NCBI RefSeq assembly: GCF_014905175.1
Contig: NC_057788.1
Span: forward strand, 21,670,154-21,734,153
Origin: Aphidius gifuensis
Taxonomy: Eukaryota; Arthropoda; Insecta; Hymenoptera; Braconidae
DNA length: 64,000 nt
Reading direction: 5' to 3'
The notes beneath the pieces are model-generated. The model ran no database searches, was not told where the DNA came from, and saw only the letters and a list, made by a program, of their open reading frames with translations. Shown here one piece after another: positions 51,701 through 64,000 of the stretch. Made by a program: the position numbers and the translations under genes. The stretch's first letter is position 1, and each line of letters opens with the position of its first letter.

Positions 51701-54700
51701 TCGGCACGTTTTCACTTCTATTGAAAAAACGCTCTCACAAAAAACCTTTATTTTACTACAGCTAATACTTCTTCAAATTACGAAAATAATAAAAAAAAAA
51801 TCATCGATTTCTACCACGGATTTTGAAAGTTATTAATTATTTAAGAATATTAAAAACAGTCAAAAAGTACCGGGTGAAGCATTGAAAATCTGCTGAAGTA
51901 GATTAGTGTGTGTAAATACACTCATACTTTTAAAGACGCGGCAGTAAAGTATAAAAATTTTAGACATTAGGGGGCGCTTATTATTTTTTTTAACTATGGT
52001 TATAAGGGTGCCCCTTTGCACCCAAAGAGTCGTCCTACTTTGGGATTTACATTCAGCCTTAAAACAACAAAGGACAATATAAAATTAAAAAATTCAATGT
52101 ATATACACACAATTATATCACGTCGACTTTGAATAAAAAAAAAAGCTTACTATTATTGAGTGATGACCAAAATGATGATCAGGGCAATGTTCACATTGTA
52201 TAACTCCATATTGTAGTACTCTTGTATTTTGATAGTTGACAAAGGTAATTCATATATGACAAAATATTTTTCAAACTCAAATTTAATTTATCTGGTGGTT
52301 GGATTTTTTTATTCAATCATCAGTCATCAATCACTGATGACAATGCACCAGTATTGGTATAATACCAGTATAAGGTATTTTAAATAAAACTCACCAATAT
52401 ATATTTTGGAGGACTTTAAAATTGAATCAAGTATTTCACCAACATCTCAGTCAGTACAATATAAAAAAAATTCTTTTGATCATGAGTTAAGATTCATGAC
52501 ACAAGATCAGCACCACCAAACACATCTCCAACGAATATTTATGTATATGCAGGGAATAGCAATATAATAAGATAGATTAGATTTGATAAATTCACACGTA
52601 TAAATATAATATCAATGTATCGAGTTTTGGATAGAAACTAATACATATATAACTAACGACACTATTTACAATTCAGAGATAAAATTATATATTTGGCCAA
52701 CGACAGAGTTATCACGCAAATACTTTGCCAATCATTTGGTCTTGATATAGAGCAAAGTATATGTTATGAAAAAATTGAATAAACTCAAGTAGAAACTCAC
52801 TCCAGTATAATAACGATTGATCATTCAGAAACATCACGAAATAACACATCACATTACTTTCACCAAGTAATTTTGGCACACTGTGCAAAATTTGAATAGT
52901 GACTACTTGAAGTGACCAGCCTCTTGGGCTATATCTTTAATAGTATTGGTACAAAAAAAAATATTATTTATATTATCAGATGAGCTGAGACTCTGAGAGT
53001 GATGGGTGTTTAAAATCAGCAGTTGTATCTTTAGGATTATATAATATTTATTTATGATTCTAATATTAACAAGACAACTCTTAGTTACGATTATTATTAC
53101 AAATTTTTTGAAACTTTATAGTGCTGCAATTTTTTTTAACTAACATTGACAATTTTCGCAAAACTTGAGTCGTTCAATGCTGTTATAGCAGAATAAAATT
53201 GTAACGGTGAAATTGAAAATATAAGCACTTTATCTAATGTTGGAAAAGCAATTATAAATAAATATACAAAAATAAATCAAATAGACTCAACTGCTAATAT
53301 TTCAAAACTAACTCTGAATAAAGTTTCACTTTAACCAACCAAGTGTACTCAAATTTCTTTTTTTTCCATTAAATAAAAATAACAAAAAAAACTTGTTGCA
53401 ATATATAAATTTAAATACATATGTATGTAAACAATATATGAAATTAAATAGAAAAAAGAAAAAAAAATAGTAAATAATAAAAATAAATAAAAACTACATA
53501 ATTAAAAAACATCAACATATACACGTGCCAAGAATTAGTTTTTGATGTATCTTAATGGCTTAAGAAAGAGAGAGAGAAAAAAATAAAAAAATTAGACATA
53601 CTATAAACGTCGTTACGTTTTAATTTTCGGTAAACTTAACAGACTCCTATTTGATGTGACGGCACTATTTGCAGTGAATAAGTCAAAGTCGTTATTTTAT
53701 ATATACAAGAGAATAAGACTTTGAAGATTGCCGCTGTTCAATAATTATTCAATCTAAAATTATACAGAGATTTGTGATATAATTCGACATAAATATATAA
53801 AAATTGTTTGATTTTTATGTTTTTTTTTTTTTTTACTAATTATAATAATTTATTTGTGTATTTTAAAATCATGTTTATATCTAAAGTCTAAAGATATATT
53901 AAGAGTAGTGAGTGATTCTTGATGGGTTTTTCTGTATCATGTTCTCAATGGATTTCCAGATGGCGTTGAGACCATAAACGCTTCGAATATTTTATCTGTC
54001 TCGACTCGTGACTATGTTGCTTCACATTTATTTTATCTCAAATGAGAGCTTCAACATTTGTGGCCTCAGGCTCAATTTTACATTGCAATTGCGCAAAGTC
54101 ACAACCCCAATGGCTAATCATTTTCAACCCCCCAACTCCCATGAGTACCAAGTTAATCAGACTAAACGATCGCATGCGGCCAAACAGGCTATGGTTTTTT
54201 TTTTTTTTTGTTTTTTATATTTTTTATTTACCTGAGCAAAGAACCTCTCAGCAATATTAAAATATTGTGTATACATTTAAAAAAAGAAAAAAAATATATT
54301 TTTACACACGCAATATACATTGTATATGGCAACTCTCAAATGTCTAGATAACCGTGTACTGTTTGATAATCATACATGTGTATATATAATGTACAATAAA
54401 ATGAATTTGAAAAAAAATTTCGCTAGAAAAGAAGTCAATTGGAAAATGTTTGGTTGACTTTGTCACAAATACGCATGCTTACACATAAACAAAGGTTAAT
54501 ATATTCATATTATTACATATATATATATATGAAAGGTCGAAACTTTTTCAAAACAAAGCCCGTCAAAACTCTGATGATGGATCGATCGTTATACGACGTT
54601 TGAGTTTTTTACTTTTGGAATATACAGTATATTGAGCGTGAATAAAATCGCAGTAAATCCCTTGCTGTCTCGTGTGTCGGTATGCGAGTTTGTATATACA

Positions 54701-54973
54701 TAATAAAAAAAAATTAAAAACAGAACCGTTTTACACTCTTCACAAAACTTTCAAGCTAATTTTATGACTTGATGTTTGACCGATATATCGGTTTTGACTT
54801 TGAGAGTTTAAGTTATAAATTCATATATGTTATATAAAATATTTATTGAACAAAAAATTTCTCTTGCCATCGTTATTTTATTCTCAATTTTTTTTTTTAA
54901 TTTAATTTTATATAACAGATGTTTTCACGAATAAATCAATGAGCATTTTTTTAAATATATATTTGAGTCACTA
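48721..54973. other. Intergenic 5' flank, no gene visible
   Basis: About 6 kb upstream of the T-box gene. Open frames are short and composition-driven. It holds a TTAA-flanked MITE (51520-52062), a short perfect palindrome ATCAAAATA/TATTTTGAT near 50725, and a G+C-richer patch at 53990-54190 that could be regulatory. The rest is A/T-rich sequence in which I see nothing. Confidence 0.6.
51520..52062. mobile_element. TTAA-flanked MITE (piggyBac-type ends)
   Basis: TTAA followed by GGCTGAATGTCAAA at the left and TTTACATTCAGCC followed by TTAA at the right, enclosing 535 bases. A TTAA target duplication is the signature of piggyBac-type transposition. No transposase frame inside, so it is non-autonomous. 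Confidence 0.65.
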
Positions 54974-56017
54974 CACTGAGAAAAAAAAACCACAAAAATT
55001 GTTGTGAGAGCACAACAAACTAGAGGCGAAATCCTATCCTGTCGCTTTTTGTTGTGCTGCAACAAAAATTGTTCTATCGTTAAACAAAATTTGTTGTGCT
55101 ACAACAAATTTTATTGTATCGTTGAACAAATTTTATTTAGCTGCACAACAATTTTTACCATCCAATAATATTTGTTGTGTTGCTTAATAATATTTGTTCG
55201 GCTGCTCAATAAATATTGTCCAGTTTCAAGGCAAATATTACCGTGCTGCACAACAATTTGATTTTCGGGTGTTATCGGTAAGACTCGGTCTTGTTCGTGT
55301 GCCTCGGTATATCTACATGGCATTGTGTGGAATTTTCTAAGTCAGTCTAAGTTGAGATCAGCTTTGGTGACGTTTTAAAAATAAATTAATTAATCCCAAG
55401 ATGTCAAGTTTTAATAACATTTTAATCATTGAATTATAAACTAAAATATTTGTGAGCAACTAGATAAATAACCAAACTTGATATTTAACAAATCATCAAC
55501 AATAAAGTATGAAATTATATGAAAATGACAAACATAACCTGCATCTGTCATTTTAATGCAGAGATTTTTTATTTTAATCTTTAATAATTATAAATATGAA
55601 AAATAAATCAAAGCATTAATTTGAATTAATTTGTTCCTTAATTGTTTTCCTTCTTCTTTTTAATTATCATAATGAAAATTTATTTCGTAATTTTGAAAAA
55701 AAAAAAATTTAATATGGTTTTAGAATTTTTGTTATGTGGAATAATAAAAATTATTAAACTAAATTCAAAAAATGTTGTATGTTCAACAGTTTTTGTTTGG
55801 AGCATAACAAATTTTGTTGTATGTCTATTAATTTTTGTTTGGAGCATGACAAATTTTGTTAAACAGCACTGTAATTATTACTCTGCCAGATGAACAAAAA
55901 CTGTACTACCGGCAGAACTAATATTATAGAGTTTCAACTTCGCCTCTACTTTGTTGTGCGGCACGACAATTTTTGTCCTGTTTTCTCAACAATATTTGTC
56001 GTTTTTTTTTCTCCGTG
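54974..56017. mobile_element. ~1-kb foldback element with CACTGAG ends and ACAACAA sub-repeats
   Basis: TA-flanked ends CACTGAGAAAAAAAAACC and GTTTTTTTTTCTCCGTG. The arms continue with AATTGTTGTG / CAACAATATT and TAGAGGCGAA / TTCGCCTCTA. The interior is dense in TTGTTGTGCTGCA-like words on the left and their inverted form on the right. The short frames in it are repeat read-through. Confidence 0.8.
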
Positions 56018-56039
56018 TATATGTATAGATCGACTTTTT

Positions 56040-57502
56040 TAAGATAGTATAGACCGGTGGAGTTCAATCAGTATAAACCGACTTAGTTGAATTGGTGTAA
56101 ACCGACTTGGTTAAATGGTAGAGACCGACTTAGGTGAGTCAATATAAACCGTTTTCGGTAGGCAGACCCTGTTGAATTGTATACAGACTGACTTAGTTGA
56201 GTCAGTATAATCCGACCCTGTTGGGTGGTACAGACCGACTTAGTTGAGTGGGTATACCCAACCTATATATAGGTTGACTTAGTTGAATTGATATAAACTG
56301 ACTTAGTAGAGTCGGCATAAACCGACTTACTTGAGTCAGTATAAACCGACTTAGTTGAATGGTAGAGACAGACTCAGTTGAATAACTTAAATTGGTATAA
56401 ACTGACTTAGGTGAGTGGGTATAGACAAACCCAGTTGAGTGGTACAGACCGACTTAGTTGAGTGGGTATAGATTGACTTAGTTGAATTGGTATAATCCGA
56501 CTCAGTTAAATTGGTATAAATCGACTTAGTTAAGTGGGTATAGACCGACCCTGTTGAATTGTACAGACCAACTTGATAGAGTCGGCATAAACCGACTTAC
56601 TTGAGTCAGTATAAACCGACTTAGTTAAATGGTAGAGACTGACTCAGTTAAATTGGTATAAACTGACTTAGTTGAGTGGGTATAGACCGACCCTGTTGAA
56701 TTGTACAGACCAACTCGGGAGAGTCGGCATAAACCGACTTAGTAGAGTTGGCATTAACCAACTTAGTTAAATTGGTATAAATCGACTTAGTTTAGTGGGT
56801 ATAAACCGACCCTTTCAAATTGTACAGACCGACTTGGTAGAGTCGACATATAAACCGACTTAGTTGAGTCAGTATAAACCGACTTAGTTAAATGGTAGAG
56901 ACCGACTCAGTTAAATTGGTATAAACTGACTTAGTTGAGTGGGTATAGGTTGACTTAGTTGAATTGGTATAAACCGACTTAGTTAAATGGTAAAGACCGA
57001 CTCAGTTAAACTGGTATAAATCGACTTAGTTGAGTGGGTATAGACCGACCCTGTTGAATTGTACAGACCAAATTGGTAGAGTCGGCATAAACCGACTTAG
57101 TTGATATAAACCGACTTAGTTAGATGGTAGAGACCGACTCAGTTAAATTGGTATAAACTGACTTAGTTGAATGGTACAGAACGACTTAGTTGAGTCAGTA
57201 TAAACCGACGTAGTTGAATCGGCATAAGCCGATTTATAGTTAAGTGCGGGTGTAGGCCGACCTAGTTGAATTGGTAAAAACCGACTTAGTCGAATCGGTA
57301 TGTACCGACTTAGTCGAGCCGATATGGACGGCCTTTAGGCTTATCTGAGTCGGTAAACTAACTTAGTTGAGTCGGTTTAGACTGAATTGTTTGATATTTA
57401 CCTCTTTAAGTCGGTGGACTATTTTATAGTTAAGTCAGTATATATAGACGAACTTATAGTTAAGACGGTAGACCGACTTAGTTGACTCGGTAGACCGACA
57501 CA
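56040..57502. repeat. Satellite array of ~24-bp quasi-palindromic units
   Basis: About 60 imperfect copies of a 24-bp unit approximating ACCGACTTAGTTGAGTCGGT plus TATAA. Variants replace GAGTCGGTA with GAATTGGTA, GAGTGGGTA or AAATGGTAGA. Higher-order blocks of several units recur. Each unit carries ACCGACT and AGTCGGT as inverted half-sites. It starts about 20 bases after the CACTGAG element and ends at about 57502. Not coding. Confidence 0.92.
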
Positions 57503-59299
57503 AATAAAGTTATCATTTATAATCTCATAATAAAAATAACAACATAGTTTTTTTTTTTATTTTTCTGTGATTAGTTTATAAAAAAAAAGCAAGTTAATAA
57601 ATTCATACTATTTCCGACAACCAAAGTTTTTTAACTAATATTTAAACTATATTTTTTCACTTTTTGAATATTCGATGACCATGTATTCTCAAACTATATA
57701 CATATATGTATACATATACAAGTGTAGTAGTATATACTAAATACAATTTCTTCAACTATCTTTATCTAATCCTCTCTTACAAAACAATTTCCTTGTATAA
57801 TAAAAAAACTTTTCAACAAAATATATTAGTATCCTTACTAAACCCCTTTTAGATTTAACGTTCCATGGAATTAATTAACATTTACAAAACAACAGTAACG
57901 GGTGTCAAGAAAAAAAAATAGGAAACTTTTGTTTCTAATTGACTTCCGGTGAGTTACATTTATGCTATTGTATATATATAGACCTGATGTCTCTGTTATA
58001 TACCTAATTGTATAATAAATTTAAAAACGAACATTTAAATGTCATGAAAAATAATTTTAATTAATATTTAGTCAGATGACGTTATTATTGAAGCATAATA
58101 AGACTAATTTTATCAAGTATAATATATATAGTTTAAATGAGTGAACACATCCTTTCCATGAACATGTTTATTTTAATCGATTATTTTTCGTCGATCGTTT
58201 TATCAGCCTCAGGCTTTATTTAGTAATCCCTATATCCCCTTCTTTACCCTATTTTCTTTATTCAATGGATATAATCAGACCTTGAAAGTGCATCATATAG
58301 ATCTTGTTTTCGTTTTTTTTTTTTTTAATTTTATTTTTTACATTTTTTATCGTAAAAATTGGCTAAGAGAGAACACGAAAAACGTTCTTCAAAATCGATT
58401 GGAGTCTTGTTTTTTGATTTTTTTTTTATTTTGTTTTCATATATTTTTTTTATAATACATGTATAAAACACTTAGTGAAAAGGATAATATATATAAAAGT
58501 CTGCAAGCATATCAGCCACCACTGACGTATATCCTCTGGGATAAATATGATGTAAATAAATGATGAGGTATCTTCAAGAAAGTAGATATAGTTGGTGAGG
58601 GTAAGAAGTGTTATGAAACATAATTGACGGCCGCCGCCACTGACTCGCGATGATTACAGAGCGGTGTGCAAAAGTCACGGAGTTGGCGGTGTATTACGGG
58701 GAGATATGATGGGGTTGAGAAAGGGTTGAATCAAAAGAGTAAAAAAATACAAGAGAAAAAATAAAAAAAATAAAATAAAATTAAAAGAGAAAAAGAAAAA
58801 TTCAATTTCTGAATTACAAGCTACCTAACAACTCGTATTTTTTTTTGTTACACTTATTAGTATTCCACAAAAATATTTTTAAAATTTTGTTCACTTGTGT
58901 GTCAATGTTTTTTGCTTTTTTTTTTTTTTTTGTTATCAATGATTATTATAATTATTTATTTTTTTAACGCAAAGTTTTAATTTAATTAATTGATGACAAT
59001 TTACAAAAATAAGAAGACCGTATTATTATTTATTCATGCTAAATTTTTGAAATACTTAAATATTATATTTTTAATTTATTCCTTGTACTTTATTTTCTCT
59101 TATATTAATTTTTCTATCAACTCATTCAATTAATAATTAAATGTAGCAGACCTAAAATCTTCATTTGACTCGTTTTGTATGTTATTTTATTTTCTGCAGT
59201 ATTTTTAATATAAAATTTGACTTCACTCGAGTCTTTTGAATTTTTCAATTCACTAACAAGTGTGACTAGATAAATATTTTCATGTATAATACTTAATTA
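57503..59299. other. Intergenic, no gene visible
   Basis: A/T-rich sequence. The only stretch that stands out is a G+C-richer patch at 58625-58735 (GGCCGCCGCCACTGACTCGC and following), which could be a distal regulatory element. Nothing else can be named. Confidence 0.55.
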
Positions 59300-60147
59300 C
59301 CCGAGTGGAAATTTAGTTAAGGTTCTGATCAGAACCGGATCAGGAAACCTGGCCAGATTATAGGGTTAGAGCCAGGATACCTGAACAGGAATGGATCAGG
59401 ATTCCTGACTAGAATATAACCAGGAATCCTGCTCAGGAACGGATCAGAATGTAACGCTTTTTTTTGGGATTCTGATCAGAACCGGATCAGGAATGGAACA
59501 GGATTCCGGATCTGAAACGGATCAAGTAATTTTTTAAAAAAAATTGTTTTTTATTAATTGATGTTTTGTAACTAATTTACTATAGCAATGTTATTGATGA
59601 AACAGATTGAACAATAAGATTGTATATACCTAACATAACTTAAATTACCTAACCACTAGCGGGACGCGAACTCGGAACTTTCAGATTACAACTACGGGCC
59701 TTAACACGCGCGGCCATGCCGTCTATCGATGATCTGATGTGATTTTTTGCTTTCATAAATTACATCAGCTAAAAAAAACTTAAATTAGAATTTGCGACGT
59801 TAATTTAACGTAAAAATAAAATATAACAATTTGTTAAATTGTCCCTTGTCATTTTGTTTTAGAATTAAAATTATAATAATAAATAAATATTTATTATAAT
59901 GATAAATATTTTTCCTGATAATATTCTGGTCAGAATCTGTTCAGGAAACCTTATTCAGGTAACGTTTAGGTTTCCTGTTCCTTTCCTGAACAGGGTTGGA
60001 TAAGGTTACCTGACTTAAGGAAATCGTAAGGTGTCCTGACCAGGTTCGGGTCAGGAATGAGTCAGGTTCCCTGAATAAGGAATCCTGATCCGTTTCTGAT
60101 CAGGGTTTGAGGTCAAATAGGGCATCCTGAAAATTTTTCCACTCGGG
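59300..60147. mobile_element. 848-bp foldback element with CCCGAGTGGAAA ends and GGATCAGGA sub-repeats
   Basis: The ends CCCGAGTGGAAA and TTTCCACTCGGG are exact inverted repeats and differ by one base from the CCCAAGTGGAAA ends of the two intron-1 elements. The left third repeats GATCAGGA / CCGGATCAGGA words; the right third carries TCCTGATC / CCTGACCAGG words. A tRNA-like module sits between. No ORF. Confidence 0.85.
59648..59722 (-). other. tRNA-like module inside a foldback element (Ser/Leu-type remnant)
   Basis: On the minus strand, ATGGCCGCGCGTGTTAAGGC (59699-59718) resembles the A-box region of Ser/Leu tRNAs, and GAGTTCGCGTCC (about 59662-59673) is a B-box-like T-arm. The anticodon arm is not convincing. 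Probably a decayed tRNA-derived segment. Confidence 0.45.
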
Positions 60148-63100
60148 ATATTACTATTTATTTATTTTCAGCTTCTTTTCATTATATTTGATATAAACAC
60201 AAAAAAAAAATTCGATTTTGAATGAAAATTGAATATTTTTTTATTTTATATAAAAATGACAATTGGGCAGACGACACTATATTCTTAAACTTGAGACATT
60301 ATTTACTTTCCTTTGTTGAAAACTATATACAAAATTTTGAAGATGATTTACATACTAGACAAATTGGCTCTGGATATATTCTAAAAGGTTATACATTAAT
60401 ATTCATGTATTCATGTAAATAAATATGTATGGATATAAAGGTTACGAAATGTTTCAGTTGCCTTGTGCAATTCTAAGAAGAAAATTGATAATTCAAAAAA
60501 AAAATTTGCAGTGCGTCACCAGTGTCTTCAAATGGAACAGGGTAAAAATACACGATCAATATAATATTTTTATTTTCACTTTGTAATATATAGGTATTCT
60601 TTAAAAACTTTTCTACAGTAAAATGAGAATTATTATATTTTTTATTTTTTTAAAATATAAAATTCAAATGGATTATTTTTAATAATAACTTTCATTTCAA
60701 ATAGACTTGATAAATATCAATTTAAAAATCATTTTTTATTATTCAAGATTCGTGGCATGCAAGAAATAATTTATCAACAAAAAATATTCTATTAAATAAA
60801 AAAACTATATAATTATTTAAAAAAATAAAAAAATAAAAATAAACCATGGTAAATATGAAGACAATCCTTTTCAATGAGGCATGAAAAATAATATCTTCTG
60901 TTTTGACAAAATTTGATTTAACTTTATAAAACGGATTAAATATTTTACGGTCAAAAGTTCTGTAAATTACACGCTTTTCTGTTTAATCTCTAATTTATTG
61001 CATTTGCAGACACACCACTGCAATTCGTAGTTTAAAAAAAGTAAAAGAAATCAAGTGATGGACTGCGTCGAGTGAAAGGGGTGATTGCATATATATATAT
61101 ATAACTTTAGTTTTATCAAGCTTATGATCGTGATCCTAATCCCCATGGATAATTTGAATGTTGCCAAAGTTAAAATGAGACAAAAATGATACACAAGGGT
61201 TCATCCCCCTTGACTCGTGCCGATGGACCCTTAACTATTTTTCTTCAATCCCTATATATTATTTTTTTTTTTTCGTTTATTTTTTTAAGACCAAACAATA
61301 AACCTAGTATCTATTTACCTATCATACATATAGACACACATCTAATAACTGTAGCAAATTTTTTTTTTTTTAGAATTTTATCCCTTATTTCATCTAGCGT
61401 ATCAATTTTATTCTCATAGATATATAAATACGTACGTATACATTGAACACGCGAGGCGTATCGAAAGCTTAAACGACTAGGATGCGTGCTGGTAAGCTCC
61501 CACAATAAAATACTTAATTCAAAATAATAAATTTTATTTTACAACGCTACACAGTAGTTGACTTATTATGAGAGTTTTTTTTTTTTTTCTCAAAAATGTT
61601 CTTTTTATTGTGGATAGTTTTTTTTTTTTACACACAATTCTTCGAATTATTTATATATAATTTAATTTGTATTAGTGTTGGATAATTTGTTTGTTTCATA
61701 AAATATATTATAAAGATTTGAAAAAAAAAAAAGAAAGACTTGTTTTTTTGGCACAATCAGAGAGTATAATTAAAAAATTAAAATCAAAGAACTGAAAGTA
61801 TAATAAAAGAACAATTTAAATAGTTTACGCTTGCAATCATGGGCTTTGTTTTTTTTCTTTTTTTTTTTTATATACCTTCAACTGCCAACAGTTTCAAGTG
61901 AAAATAATAATGTAAAGATTGTATCGTCTTGCCAGAGATTTTCTTATAAGATATCTGCGTAACACCCGAACATATTATAGTTGTGGTAATTGAAATGAAA
62001 ACACTCATGTTGACTTTAATTTGTAACTTGTCAAATAAACAATTACTTTAAATTTTAAAAAAACTGTGTGATAATTAAATTTTTAACTTAAAAAAATATG
62101 TAAATCTATTTTTTCAGTGCCATTTGACTAAATGTCGATAAAAAGAAATAAAAATTTCAAGACATAATTTGGTAAATGTTCCCTAATAAAGTCATCAAAT
62201 ATATACTTTATAAAAACAAAAATAGTCATCAATTTTAAGTAAAGTTTTTAAAACTTAAAAAAGAAATAACATAATAAATTAAATAAAAAAGAAAAGAAAC
62301 AAAAAAAAAACTGATATAATCCCGAAGATTTCAAGTATTATAAGAAAAAGAACAGTGGGATGGAAGAGGCCGGCAGCAAAAGTAAATTGATTCGAATTAG
62401 TTCCCAATAGCGTGTAATCGTTCGTTCCCGCGAATCCCGCACTTAGTTGCTGTTATATATATATATATATAAGATCTGAAAAATAAAAATATGAAATGCG
62501 GCATCACAGCTCTGTGAGTGCTCCTCCTACTTTGCCGTGGATGCATCATTATATTGCTCGCCGCCTAATACTTAGGTCGATAGGTGATATAACGCTGAAA
62601 TTATTGACTTGGATCTCGGCGTTATACAGCACGTACAGGCGAAGACGTGCGTACAAGTACATTTTTGATTCATTATTATTATTATTTTCTTTTTTTTTTT
62701 TTTATATATATATACCTGCGATGTTTTTTATACTTCATGCAGATATAATATTCAGGTTGAATGAAAAATTAGTGAAATTAGTGTTAATACTATTATATGT
62801 TTCTGATATATATATATATATAAAATATATTCAACATAAATACTAATTTATATCTAATTTATAAATAGCTATGTATTATATTATATATCATGTTCATGAT
62901 GGATGGTGCATAGACAGGAGCATGGCTCATTTAGTTCAGAAAATTCAAGGCTAACTTGTCATATTATATATTGAGTGGCGTTAGAGTCATGACGATATGC
63001 AGCATTATATCATTAATTAATTTAGATGAATAACTATTTATATTTTAACGTGATATTTTTATCAGCAACGTACAAAAGAGTGTTAAAAAATTGACATTTT

Positions 63101-64000
63101 AATTCCCTCATCAATCGAAGTAGCTTTTCTTTGATCTTATTCGTATTACAAATTTAAAATCTCGTTTAATTTTCTATCGATTCGTCCTCGGACTACCTTA
63201 GCTTATTTGGAGACATGCATTGGTATTTTCAAAGTCCCTAGGGAATTATTTAATTCCAGTATCAGAATTACTTGATGGTTTTTATGACGATGATTTTGTT
63301 ACTAGGCGCAACATAATGCAAGAATAAAATATATACACACTAAAAAATCATGTGGGACTGTGGTAATCGCTATACAAGATTGTGGTTATTCTCAAGTCGG
63401 CGTTAAGAAAAATCTTTTATATTTTTATTTTAAATTATTTACATTTGAATCATAAGCTGATGTCTCGTTCGAGCAACATTTACGAGAAAGGACCGGTTCA
63501 TCTTTTTTCAAGTTAAGCGTATATATATATATTATTTATACAAATATATGTATATCGACAGGTCAAATGAAAAAAAGTATATATATGTTTTTGCGGTTTT
63601 TTTTTTCATTTTGATTAATATTTTCAACAACAATAGAGAAAAAATTCCAGGCCCATTAGTATCATCAGTTGTTTTTTTTTTTAAAGTTGTTTACATGTAA
63701 ATGGTTAAATATAATGTCATGATAATCATTCATTTCAATTTGTATATTATCTGATTTGAAATAAAGAGTTATTGGACTTGTAAAAAATGCACATATACAC
63801 AGATAAATATTAGCAAATATTTCAATAAAAAAAAAAAAAAAACATGACAATCACAAAAAGGAAAAAAAATAAAAGATAGATCTTAACCTCCAACTTCTGC
63901 ATGTCACTGAGTCCCAAAATCATGTGGGTCTCAAAAGAAAAAATAATAAAAATTAATCAAGGAATAAAAGAAAAAGTCCAAAAGTTGACGACTATTGAAA
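60148..64000. other. Intergenic, no gene visible
   Basis: A/T-rich sequence with short open frames only; the 66-codon frame near 60222 has no family I recognise. A G+C-richer zone at 62360-62660, including CGTTCCCGCGAATCCCGC and CTCGCCGCCTAATACTTAGG, is the only stretch suggesting function. The word AATCATGTGGG occurs at about 63348 and again near 63919. Confidence 0.5.

Noticed and set aside
54008..54260. Two overlapping 70-odd-codon frames
   Set aside because: Both end in poly-Phe; the patch is better viewed as a possible non-coding element.
62496..62846. 116-codon plus-strand frame
   Set aside because: The first half crosses a G+C-richer patch but the remainder is poly-Phe and Tyr/Ile read-through of T and AT runs; no family recognised.

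Overview
This is a very A+T-rich eukaryotic nuclear window with long poly-A/poly-T runs, AT microsatellites, GT-AG introns and many short inverted-repeat elements. The coding content points to an insect. The base composition and the glutamine/asparagine-rich T-box protein would fit a hymenopteran such as a parasitoid wasp, but that placement is an inference and no species can be named. Nothing here looks bacterial or viral.

The window holds one complete protein-coding gene and the tail of a second. The complete gene runs on the minus strand from 48011 to 21084 in six coding exons (47438-48011, 34997-35252, 31461-31734, 30429-30593, 21977-22053, 21084-21741). All five introns have GT-AG ends and the phases match at every junction, giving a 667-residue T-box transcription factor of the Tbx20 class (midline/H15 of flies). 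It has an N-terminal Groucho-type motif (FSIAAIM), a T-box at about residues 248-449, and Q/N-rich flanks. At the left edge, 155-620 (+) is the last coding exon of a second T-box gene. Its splice phase and first residues (R|DPME) match the last exon of the complete gene (R|ETME). The two genes are therefore read as Tbx20-class paralogues arranged tail to tail, with about 20 kb between their stop codons.

Region by region: 621-21083 is the intergenic space between the converging genes and has no gene I can support. 21084-48011 is the Tbx20 gene. Its 12 kb first intron is a trap for non-autonomous, hairpin-forming elements: an alternating inverted tandem array, a 289-bp duplication, two copies of a CCCAAGTGGAAA-ended MITE, a CGATA-rich foldback element, and a 2.5 kb foldback element carrying a nested element and a GC-rich hairpin. 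Intron 4 (8.4 kb) holds a 543-bp near-perfect palindrome and a 131-bp MITE. 48012-64000 is 5' flank and intergenic. It contains a TTAA-flanked MITE, a 1 kb CACTGAG-ended foldback element directly followed by about 1.45 kb of 24-bp quasi-palindromic satellite, and an 850-bp foldback element.

The most unusual themes are (a) many foldback elements, several filled with their own short motif in mirror orientation, and (b) four degenerate tRNA-like modules (A box plus B box), all on the minus strand, two of them inside such elements. No transposase or reverse transcriptase ORF is visible, so all mobile elements here appear non-autonomous.
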